Assembly: GCA_938031175.1 (NCBI GenBank) | Contig: CALHGZ010000005.1 | Location: forward strand, 62,001-126,000 | DNA from: Candidatus Kapaibacterium sp. | GTDB lineage: Bacteria; Bacteroidota; Ignavibacteria; Kapaibacteriales; UBA2268 | DNA: 64,000 bases | Direction of reading: 5' to 3' | Shown: positions 18,286-30,200 of the stretch, piece by piece | How positions within the stretch are numbered: position 1 is the first letter of the stretch | Layout: each line of letters opens with the position of its first letter | Position numbers and translations under genes: made by a program | Notes under the pieces: generated by a model | What the model saw: the letters and a program-made list of their open reading frames with translations, nothing else | Database searches by the model: none | What the model was told of the DNA's origin: nothing

Positions 18286-20304
18286 TCATTTTGAACTTTT
18301 ATTTTCAATTATCATAAATTCTACTCTTCTGTTTTTTCTTCGATTAGCTTCATTAGTATTTGGATATTCAGGATATTTTAAACCAAATCCAATTGTATAT
18401 AATCTGTGTGGTTCTATTCCATTGGAAATGAGATAATCCCTGACTGCTTTTGCACGATTTTCAGATAGTATTTGATTATCCTGTATTGAACCGATATCAC
18501 AGGTATGCCCACGAATTTCAATATTAATATTGGGATTTGATTTTAGAAATTGAGCTACCCTTTGCAACTCAGCAAAAGATTCTGCAAGGAGATCATATTT
18601 ACCAAATTCAAAGAATATATTGTTTAATTTTACAATTTGCCCGTGTTCAATAGGGACTAAAAACAAGTCACGTGAAATTTCTTGATATTTATTTACTTTT
18701 CTTAGATCGAGATTTTCGTTAATAGCAACATAAGCATCAGCAACAGCTAAAAAAGCGTAATTTGAGCCTGCTGGTAAAACTATTTTATAGCTACCTGTCA
18801 GTGGATTAGAACGTGCGATTCCAACTTGCTTGCCTTCTGGAAGGGTTTCATAAATAATCTTTGAAGCAACAGGTTGTTTAGTTTTGGAATTTATTACTTT
18901 ACCTTGTATAAGTGCAACTGGTTTGGGTTTGAGTGATTCAGGTAATTTGACTCTGAAAATATCTTCAGCTCCATATGAATTTAAAGTTGATACGAAATAA
19001 GCATAATCACCAGAAGCAGGTATTGTAAAATAAGCATCCCAACCAGATGTATTAATTATCGGACCAATGTTTTCGGGTTTTGTCCAGTTTGTCCAAGTGG
19101 AATCAAGTCTCCGTGTGATAAATATATCATTATTTCCATAACCGGGATATCCACTTGTGGAGTAATAAAGGGTTACACCATCAGCTGCTAAAAATGGTGA
19201 AGCTTCTTCGGCAGCAGTGTTTACAACTGGACCTAAATTTTTTGGTACAGACCAAGTGTCATCTATAGGGTCGTAAAAGCTAACATAAAGGTCGATATCA
19301 CCGTAACTGTCATCTCGTTCAATTGCCATAATCAATGTTTTAGCATCAGCCCCAAGGCAATATGCCACTTGTTTGTTGATATTATAGAATTCTCTAATGT
19401 TGAGCTTTTCGGGAAAACTCCAATTTAAACCGTCAAAGTAACTAATAGAGACTCCTTGCTTGATTTTGCTTTTAGGGTCATAAATATTCCCGAGCAACAT
19501 CAAATTGCCATCTGGTGTAATCGAAAGAATATAATTGTTAAGTTCATTGTTTATAGGTGGACCGATATTTTTTGCCATTGTAAAAATGCTATCGTTAATT
19601 ACTTCGGAAAACCATACATCTTGCTTTTTCTCTTCTCCAATGTTTTCAGGGTGATTATCTCTTGTGAAATATAGTGTTTTGCCATCGGGGGTTATAACCG
19701 GAGCCAATTCATGATAACGTGAATTTACATTTTTACCGAGATTTTGCGGTTTGTAAATAAATTCTGCTTCTTGGGCAAGCTTTATCGATGGTTTATAGGG
19801 AATATTAGAACTGCTGATACCAACAGCATCAATTTGATTCCAGCCTGGGATTTTTTCAGTGAGTAATATTAATTTAAGTGCATATACACGGTAAGGAGTA
19901 AGCGGTATGAAAACATTGAAAATTCTGCCTTTTTCAGAAATAGGTTGTAGATCGTATTTATTATAAACAAGATGTTCAAATCCCATAGAGTCATATAAAA
20001 TGATTTTAGAAATAGTACCAGGATTTAAATTTTCATTTATTATAATTTGTTGAACGTTTATTGGATTTTTAAAAGCGACTTTAATCCATTCATCTATCAA
20101 AGAGTTTTGGGTTTTTGGTGTCCATGAACAGTTACTAAAGCCAAAGTCTGGCATTACACTTGGTTCCCCGAGTATTTGGTTAGCTGAAAACTTTGATGAG
20201 GAGAGTTCGGAAGAGTACCCTAAAACTTTATATGCCCATTCGACTTCCTGCGACTGGAGAGAATTAATTGTTAAAATGATCAATAATATTAATAGCTTTT
20301 TCAT
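18286..20304 (-). CDS. OmpA-family protein with PD40/TolB-like propeller
   Basis: A 672-residue exported protein. A signal peptide covers about residues 1-19. Residues about 20-155 resemble a discoidin-like beta domain, followed by a TolB/PD40-type beta-propeller (about 185-450, repeats such as PVITPDGKTLYFTRD, ASPFLAADGVTLYYST and the later DAYFTIPASGDYAYFVST), a carboxypeptidase-regulatory-like domain (about 470-535), and a C-terminal OmpA peptidoglycan-binding domain (about 555-665; IRGHTCDIGS, LSENRAKAVRDYL, RRKNRRVEFMI). This architecture matches outer-membrane-associated proteins common in Bacteroidota, where they link the outer membrane to peptidoglycan and are near T9SS functions in some species. 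The start is 97 bases from gpsA on the same strand. Confidence 0.9.
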   Translation of the reverse strand: MKKLLILLIILTINSLQSQEVEWAYKVLGYSSELSSSKFSANQILGEPSVMPDFGFSNCSWTPKTQNSLIDEWIKVAFKNPINVQQIIINENLNPGTISKIILYDSMGFEHLVYNKYDLQPISEKGRIFNVFIPLTPYRVYALKLILLTEKIPGWNQIDAVGISSSNIPYKPSIKLAQEAEFIYKPQNLGKNVNSRYHELAPVITPDGKTLYFTRDNHPENIGEEKKQDVWFSEVINDSIFTMAKNIGPPINNELNNYILSITPDGNLMLLGNIYDPKSKIKQGVSISYFDGLNWSFPEKLNIREFYNINKQVAYCLGADAKTLIMAIERDDSYGDIDLYVSFYDPIDDTWSVPKNLGPVVNTAAEEASPFLAADGVTLYYSTSGYPGYGNNDIFITRRLDSTWTNWTKPENIGPIINTSGWDAYFTIPASGDYAYFVSTLNSYGAEDIFRVKLPESLKPKPVALIQGKVINSKTKQPVASKIIYETLPEGKQVGIARSNPLTGSYKIVLPAGSNYAFLAVADAYVAINENLDLRKVNKYQEISRDLFLVPIEHGQIVKLNNIFFEFGKYDLLAESFAELQRVAQFLKSNPNINIEIRGHTCDIGSIQDNQILSENRAKAVRDYLISNGIEPHRLYTIGFGLKYPEYPNTNEANRRKNRRVEFMIIENKSSK

Positions 20305-20401
20305 TCAATTATCAATTTGTTATAATGATAAATTAATAAATTTACTAAAAAATTGTGCCAAAATTGATGGAATAGAAATTATCAGGATAAAAGAGTAATG
20401 A

Positions 20402-21415
20402 TTACCACCACCATTCTCTTTTCGATTGTCTAGTCATTAATTCAATTATTGCTTGTGATGGTGAGATATGATTGTTGAAGATTTGATAAATTTTTTCAGT
20501 GATAGGCATTTCGACGCCATGTTTTTTGCTAAGTTCGTATGCAGATTCAGTTGTAGAAATACCTTCAGCAATCATTTTAGTTTCTTTAATTATTTCATCC
20601 AATGTCTTTCCACGACCAATAAGCTCACCAACCATTCTGTTTCTACTAAATTTACTATTGCAAGTAACTATCAAATCGCCAAGTCCAGAAAGTCCTGAAA
20701 ATGTTAATGAGTTGGCACCAATTGCTACACCGAGCCGTGTAATTTCGGCTAATCCACGTGTAATAAGAGCTGCTTTTGTGTTGTCTCCTAATTGCAAGCC
20801 ATCAATTATACCAGAAGCTATTGCAATTACATTTTTTAAAGCACCGCCAATTTCACATCCAATTACATCATCTGAGGTGTAAACTCTAAAGTAGTGGTTT
20901 GAAAAAACGGATTGGACTTGCTTTGCAAATAATGGATTTTCGGAAGCGGTAACAACTGTAGTCGGTACTTTTCTGGCTACTTCTTCTGCATGGCTTGGTC
21001 CGGTTAAAATTGCATAGTTATCTGGTTCAAGTTTCAAGGTATCATTCATTATTTCAGATACTCTATACAATGTTTTTTGTTCTATACCTTTAGCAAGATT
21101 GACAATTCTTTTATTCTTTATAGGAAATTCTATTTTTGAGCAAATTCTTCTGATGAATTGAGTTGGAATTGCAAAAATAAGTAAATCGAAATCAGCAAAT
21201 TCATTTAAATCATTGCTTGCAATTAAACTGTCTGGTAAGATTATATCGGGTAAATAAACTGAATTTGTTTTATTTTTGTTGATTTCATCTGTAATAACTT
21301 TTTCGTATGCCCAAATTTTGACGTTAAAATTATTGTTTATTAAGAGGCAGGAAATTGAAGTTCCCCATCCGCCGCCTCCAATTACTCCAATATTTTTTGG
21401 AATACCATTTAGCAT
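20402..21415 (-). CDS. gpsA: NAD(P)-dependent glycerol-3-phosphate dehydrogenase
   Basis: A 337-residue cytoplasmic enzyme that reduces dihydroxyacetone phosphate to sn-glycerol 3-phosphate for phospholipid synthesis. The dinucleotide-binding loop GGGGWGTS is at about 13-20, the NLAKGIEQKT segment contains the conserved K109, LTGPSHAEEVA is near 138-147, and the catalytic lysine lies in GGALKNVIAIASG (K194). The C-terminal helical domain has the NRMVGELIGRG-like segment. Length is normal. The gene follows plsY by 13 bases, so the two consecutive steps of glycerolipid synthesis are encoded as a pair. Confidence 0.97.
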   Translation of the reverse strand: MLNGIPKNIGVIGGGGWGTSISCLLINNNFNVKIWAYEKVITDEINKNKTNSVYLPDIILPDSLIASNDLNEFADFDLLIFAIPTQFIRRICSKIEFPIKNKRIVNLAKGIEQKTLYRVSEIMNDTLKLEPDNYAILTGPSHAEEVARKVPTTVVTASENPLFAKQVQSVFSNHYFRVYTSDDVIGCEIGGALKNVIAIASGIIDGLQLGDNTKAALITRGLAEITRLGVAIGANSLTFSGLSGLGDLIVTCNSKFSRNRMVGELIGRGKTLDEIIKETKMIAEGISTTESAYELSKKHGVEMPITEKIYQIFNNHISPSQAIIELMTRQSKREWWW

Positions 21416-21428
21416 TGACTATATTGAA

Positions 21429-22121
21429 TTATATTTTGCGACAGTTGCATTTAATCAATTGGAGTTTGGGGAAGCGATTTTCTGTACCTTTAAGAATTCT
21501 TATTATATTTTTTCTGTGCTGAAAAATAAGTAAAACAGTGATTCCAATGAAAAAGTAAACAACATAGTCATAGCCCGGAATATGAGCATGCAAAATATTG
21601 TATCTGAAGACAAGAGAGGAAGGTAAAATTATTGCACTAATAATCGAACCGAGTGATATATATCCAGAAAATATCACAGCCAATATGAAGAAAAACAGAG
21701 CAATAGCAAAATCTATTGGTGCAATACCAATGAGCATACCAGCTGTTGTATTAATTCCTTTTCCACCTCGGAAACCAATTGAAACGGGGAATATATGTCC
21801 GATTACTGCAAAAACTCCAGCTATCATTTTGACGATTGTTATATCTTGGAACCAAGTGTTAGATGGGAAAGTAATACCGCTTCCGAAAAGGTAGGGAAGT
21901 ACCAAAACAGCGACTACACCTTTTAAAATGTCTACAATTTGAACAATTATACCCCACTTCCACCCTAAAAGACGGAAAGTATTGGTGCTGCCTACATTAC
22001 CACTACCACGTTCACGTATGTCAAAGCCAAAAAATTTTTTACTGATTATCCAAGCAGTTGGGATTGAACCTAATAAATAGCTCAATAATGCTATTATTAT
22101 AAGTTTTGCTAATGGATCCAT
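21429..22121 (-). CDS. plsY: Acyl-phosphate:glycerol-3-phosphate acyltransferase
   Basis: A 230-residue inner-membrane enzyme that transfers an acyl group from acyl phosphate to glycerol 3-phosphate, giving lysophosphatidic acid. Family motifs are clear: GSIPTAWIISK near 18-28, RGSGNVGSTNTFRLLG near 38-53 and RGGKGINTTAGMLIGI near 118-133. About five hydrophobic helices are visible. Slightly longer than the average PlsY, with a basic C-terminal tail. It is the upstream partner of gpsA, which makes its acceptor substrate, so a two-gene operon is likely. Confidence 0.96.
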   Translation of the reverse strand: MDPLAKLIIIALLSYLLGSIPTAWIISKKFFGFDIRERGSGNVGSTNTFRLLGWKWGIIVQIVDILKGVVAVLVLPYLFGSGITFPSNTWFQDITIVKMIAGVFAVIGHIFPVSIGFRGGKGINTTAGMLIGIAPIDFAIALFFFILAVIFSGYISLGSIISAIILPSSLVFRYNILHAHIPGYDYVVYFFIGITVLLIFQHRKNIIRILKGTENRFPKLQLIKCNCRKI

Positions 22122-22210
22122 AATTTATTGAAAAGATTGTTAAATAACGTTAAACGATTAATAAGTAAACGAAATTATCATATTAATAGTGCTGAATATT
22201 TAAATATTAT

Positions 22211-23011
22211 TTATGATTTTTGAGAAAACTTATACAAGACTATTCCTACAGCAATAGCAACATTAAGGGAGTCATTTTTACCAGCTCCTTCAATCGTAAA
22301 TTTTTTATTAATTATCGGTTCTAATTCTTGACTAATTCCGTGAGATTCACTGCCAAAAATAATGCCGTATTTCCTTTTGGGCTTGATTTTACTAAGTTCT
22401 GATTCTGCGTGTAAAGTGGCACCATATATTTCGAATGAAGCATAATTATTTTTAATGAATGTTTTCAAATCATCAATATGAACAATTGTAGAACGGAAGA
22501 TCGATCCCATCGAAGCTCTCACAACTTTTGGATTATATTTATCGGCGCAATCTTTTCCTAAAAAGATATGATTAATTCCAAACCACTCAGCAGTTCTGAT
22601 TATAGTACCGATATTTCCGGGATTAGAGATACCATCCAACGCTAGAAATGGCTGTTCAAAGTCAATTTCCCTTTCTTGTTTATGGACTACAGCAAGTATT
22701 CCTTCAGGGGTTTTTGATGTTGACATTTGATCAAATTGTAACTTTGGGGCTGTATAAATCGGAACCGCTTTAGCAGAAAAATTCTCGCATATCTCAACTA
22801 AATCGGAAGTCGGATTTGATCTGATTACAATAAGTTCTGGATCGAAATCGCTATTGAGTAATTCGAGGCATAATTTTTCGCCTTCGGCTAAAAACATGTT
22901 GTTTTGATCTCGGAATTTTTTCTGTCGCAGTGAACGGATTAATTTGTTAAGTCTCTGTGAAATAGGTAGCGCAAAATGCATAATTTTATTGCCTGTATAT
23001 GTTTTTTGCAA
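22211..23011 (-). CDS. TrmH/SpoU-family RNA 2'-O-methyltransferase
   Basis: A 266-residue SPOUT-superfamily enzyme that methylates a ribose 2'-OH in rRNA or tRNA with S-adenosylmethionine. Motif 1 is LDGISNPGNIGTIIRTAEWFGI (about residues 128-149), motif 2 GIIFGSESHGIS and motif 3 NDSLNVAIAVGIVLYKF near the end. The N-terminal domain (about 20-105) matches the substrate-binding extension of the RlmB/TsnR-type subgroup. An internal ATG at codon 11 (22981) follows a weak AGG element and may be the true start; the longer start has no visible ribosome-binding site. The RNA target cannot be assigned. Confidence 0.9.
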   Translation of the reverse strand: MQKTYTGNKIMHFALPISQRLNKLIRSLRQKKFRDQNNMFLAEGEKLCLELLNSDFDPELIVIRSNPTSDLVEICENFSAKAVPIYTAPKLQFDQMSTSKTPEGILAVVHKQEREIDFEQPFLALDGISNPGNIGTIIRTAEWFGINHIFLGKDCADKYNPKVVRASMGSIFRSTIVHIDDLKTFIKNNYASFEIYGATLHAESELSKIKPKRKYGIIFGSESHGISQELEPIINKKFTIEGAGKNDSLNVAIAVGIVLYKFSQKS

Positions 23012-23088
23012 TTAAATTTATACAAATTTAATAGAATATCTTAAATTAGAATAAAAAACATTAAACTATATTAACAAGTTAGATTTAA

Positions 23089-26131
<3,043 letters not shown>

Positions 26132-26182
26132 ATTTATTAATGAGTGTATATATAAAAATCAAATATAGAAAATAATATTTAT

Positions 26183-27079
26183 TTAAGCTTTGGGATGGGA
26201 GTTTTTGTATATTTCTTTAATTCTCTCAATTGATATATGCGTATAAATTTGTGTGGTTGAAAGTGACGAATGACCGAGCATATCGCTAACTGATTGAATA
26301 TCAGCACCATTATCGAGTAAATGTGTTGCAAAAGTATGCCGAAGTACATGTGGACTTTTCTTGGGTGAATCAGTAATATCTTTCAAAGCTTTTTGAATAC
26401 GTCTATATGCAGATGATGGATTGAGTGGCTTACCATTGTTTCCCAGGAAAATATATTCTTTGAATTCAAACACAGGTTTATTCCTAAATGGCAAATAATT
26501 TCTTAATGCTTTAATTGCATTTGAACCGACCGGTATAATTCTTTCTTTGTTGCCTTTGCCCAATACTCTAATAGTTTGGGAATTAAAATCTATATCACTA
26601 AGTTTAAGATTAAGTGCTTCACTTATTCTGAGACCGGAACTATAGATCAATTCAATAAGGGCTATGTTTAAATAGTCTATTTTATCTGTGTTATATAGTT
26701 TTTCGAGCAATTGATTAATTTCATTCTTTTGTAGATAAGTTGGTAATTTTTTATCCAATTTTGGTGATGCAATACCACGAGTGAGGTTATTTGGAATTAT
26801 CTTCTTTTTAACACAAAATTTAAAAAATGATTTAAGTGCTGATAGTTTTTGTTTGATTGAAGATTTACTGTCTTTTCTGCTATTTAAATAGGCTGGGAAA
26901 TTGCGTATGTGATTCGGATTTAATTCTTCAATGTGATTAATCTGATACCCGCTCGAATTAAGCATATCGTAGAATTGGTCGAGGCTGTGTTTATAACTTT
27001 TGATTGTGTGAGTTGAATATCCTTTTTCTATTTCACAATATTCTATGAACTTATCGAACAATTGTTTTAATTCGGACAT
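26183..27079 (-). CDS. Xer-type tyrosine recombinase
   Basis: A site-specific recombinase of 298 residues that resolves chromosome dimers at dif. I start it at the ATG complementary to 27077-27079 because it is preceded by a purine-rich GGGGGG element and gives the standard XerC/XerD length and start; a longer frame begins 25 codons earlier without support. The SAM-like core-binding domain is about 5-90; the catalytic set is complete: R151, K175, H244, R247, H270 and nucleophile Y279 (TTQIYTH). XerC and XerD cannot be distinguished by eye. It is a chromosomal housekeeping copy, not a visible mobile element. Confidence 0.95.
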   Translation of the reverse strand: MSELKQLFDKFIEYCEIEKGYSTHTIKSYKHSLDQFYDMLNSSGYQINHIEELNPNHIRNFPAYLNSRKDSKSSIKQKLSALKSFFKFCVKKKIIPNNLTRGIASPKLDKKLPTYLQKNEINQLLEKLYNTDKIDYLNIALIELIYSSGLRISEALNLKLSDIDFNSQTIRVLGKGNKERIIPVGSNAIKALRNYLPFRNKPVFEFKEYIFLGNNGKPLNPSSAYRRIQKALKDITDSPKKSPHVLRHTFATHLLDNGADIQSVSDMLGHSSLSTTQIYTHISIERIKEIYKNSHPKA

Positions 27080-27230
27080 AAATTCCCCCCTTAAATAATA
27101 ATTATTTAAGCTCACAGTAATTATGCCAAATTTACCGAATTTTTTGGTTTTCAATTATAAATATATAAATTATAAATATAATTAATTATAATCGTCTTTT
27201 GCATAAATGTAAAAACTAAGCAGGTAGCTG

Positions 27231-30200
27231 ATGAAAAGATTCTGCATTCCCTTATTTTTGATCCTTTTCTTAAATCCAAACTTAGTTAAATCTCAGGCAC
27301 CTGATATTGGATATATAATACCAGATATTGGTGCTCCAGGGATGAATATTTATCTTGAAATAATAGCTCATAATGCTCGTGGCAATGGTGTTTTCGGAGA
27401 AGATGGTTTTTATATGAATAGAAGAGGTGACGATGTTTGGATTGAGTTAATGAATTCAGCCGACTCGAATAAATTAGTTTTCGGACCTATTATAGTTAGT
27501 TGGAATGGTAGAGTAATATCAACTCAGGTTTTTATTAATCCCTATTTACAACCAAATGCAAAGTTTTGGGATGAACTTAGTGCAGAATTTCGAATTCCTT
27601 TTCGTGTTGTAGTTAATGGACAACCAACTAATGAAGTCGAATTTTATATTGTACAGCCGCAGAATCTGGGGGATGTCAGCTCAAATGCAGAACGTGTTTT
27701 AGGGGAGAATTCTTTGGGGAAGAGGTCTAAAAGAGGTGCAATGATAGTTGACTCACTTATTCTTGCTAATTCTACATATACAGTTTCGACAAATGATACA
27801 GATCCTTGGGAATTAGGAAATCAAGGATTTTTGCCGTTTATTATACTTTCACAGGGTGTAATTCGTGGAGGACAGAATACGAAAATAAGTGTCAATGGAG
27901 ATTCCGCAGTTGGAGGTTCAGCTGGTTCTGGTGGGCCGGGCGGCGGTGGCGGTGGAGGTGGTTTTTGGGATCTATTGGTTCCAAATTCGCGAAGGGGTGA
28001 TAAAGGTGGAGATGGTTTTACCGGTGGTGGTCCTGGTGGAAATAATAATGTTTTATTTGGTACTGGTCGAGTTGAACCAATTGGAATTGGATCGGGTAGT
28101 AATGGTAATAGTTTAAACGGAACAATTGGTGGTAGAGCCGCCTCAGCATGGGAAACAGCACCGGGCGGAACAGGTCATCCTTTTGGCACTTCTGGTGAGC
28201 CATGTGGTGATGGTAATAATTGCGAATTAAGTGGTGGTTATGGTGGTGGCTCTGGTGCGAAGCAAAATTTACCAGGTGGTGCAGGTGGTTATGCTACGGA
28301 TGGTGCATCCGGTACGGGTAGTAACGGTGGTAAAGTTCATGGTAATGCAATGGTTGTTCCCATAGCTGGTGGCTCAGGTGGTTCAAGTGGAAATCCGAAT
28401 GGTCAGAATGTTTTTTCTGGTTCAGGTGGAGGTGGTGGTGGTGCTTTAATTATTTTCGCTCCATTTATCCAAAATCTTGAATTATCATCCATTGGTGGTA
28501 ATGGAAAAGATGGAACGGGAAGCAGTCACGGTGGTGCCGGATCCGGGGGGTATACTGGAATTTTTACAAAGTTAGGATTCAGTAATATTAAGATGAATGT
28601 TGCTGGAGGTTATAGCCGTGCCGGAATAGGTGGAGCAGGAAGGATTAGATATGATTCTCCTACCTTTCAGGATATTTTTCTAACTTCACCAAATCAGGCA
28701 AGTAGATATAATGGTATTACAAGTGATACAAGCCGAATCGTGCCTCGTCAATTTACTTTAAAAGGGAGCAGAGCTTCAAACCGAAATATAAGAGCTTTTA
28801 TTAAACCTGAATCTGGGGTTTGGGCTGAGCTAACTGATATTGATTACAATGATCGTGAATGGTCAATTAATCTAATACTCGATAAACCTGATACATTATT
28901 TTATTTTTTTGCAATGCAGGATGTTGCGAATCCATCCACTCAAGAATACAAGTACGAGCCGGTTTATGTTATGTCTCAATCGGCAGCAAATATATTTATT
29001 GTTGATCAGTATCCGGTCATAGCTGGAGATACGTTAAAAAGATATAAAATTCTAGATTGTCGAGGATTAGAACTTTATGACACTACAAAAATTTACAATA
29101 TAGGTACTGCCGATTTAGAGATCGATTTTTTAAATGCCTTATTCGAAATAAATAATCCAGGTTGGGAACTTATATCGCCAACTAATAGAGTTACTATATC
29201 ACCTGACTCTTCAGTTGATGTGATAATTCATTGGAAAGGTAAGCCTGCAATTAAGAGTAACAGGCTCGTCATTCCTCATAATGACACTAGAGGACGGCCG
29301 AACCCTTGGATAATAGCATATATCATTGATACGTATGAATTAGAATTCATAGCTTATGATACACTCTATAAGAAAAAATTAGGTGATTTTTATCTTGGGA
29401 ATGTTTGCCCTGAGACCGAGATCTCAAGGGTATTTGCCTTTGTGAATATTATGGATAGTGCTAGTTTTACTCTTAAGCAACCAACATTTAAACTTTATGA
29501 ATCTTTTTTTGAAGCCCAAATTTTGAACAGCAATAGAGTAGCTCCAGGTGATACAGCCTGGATATTGGTAAAATTCAAAGGGGATTATGACGGAATTAAT
29601 ACATATGTAACTTCTATGGTTATAAATTTTGAGGAATGTGATGACTATTCCGAGACTGTGAATGTTTTGGTTGATATATTACGTCCGGAGATAGAAATTT
29701 TTGGAATTAATGATTTTGGAGAAATTGTCATTGGACAAACAATTCAAAGAACTTTTACAATTAAAAATAATGGTAATGGTGCGACGATAATTAATCAATT
29801 ACCTATATTATCTCCTCCATTTAGAATAGTTAGCTCTGATCCACCGATTCCACCATCATTGATTCTCGAACCTGGAAATGAATTCGAAATTACAGTCGAA
29901 TTCGAACCAACTACACTTGGTCAGAGTGAAGCAGAACTTAAAATTATTGGTTTCGCTGGTGATAGTGCTTGTAGTGATACAGCAAGAATTCAAATATTTG
30001 GATTTGGTATAAAAACCGATATTTTCGTTAATACCGACACTTTAAATTTTGGTGTTCTTGCATGGTGTGAAACCAAAGAGGATTCCATTATTGTAGTTGC
30101 CCGGGTCAAGAATTTAAAATTACTATCAGCCACTATTGAAGGTGAAAACCAAGACAATTTTATTTTCTCACAAAAACCTGATTTACCACTTGAAATTTTA

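Noticed and set aside
20355-20360. TGGCAC-like sigma-54 element upstream of the OmpA/PD40 gene (also GTGCCA at 1135-1140)
   Set aside because: The matching TTGC half is absent at the right spacing, and no sigma-54 activator gene is nearby.
26183-27079. Xer-type recombinase as sign of an integrated element
   Set aside because: Catalytic set and length match chromosomal XerC/D, and the flanks are housekeeping genes with no attachment-site repeats seen.
27890-28660. Possible tandem repeat or CRISPR-like array
   Set aside because: Units are irregular, have no spacers and lie inside an intact coding frame; they encode glycine-rich protein.
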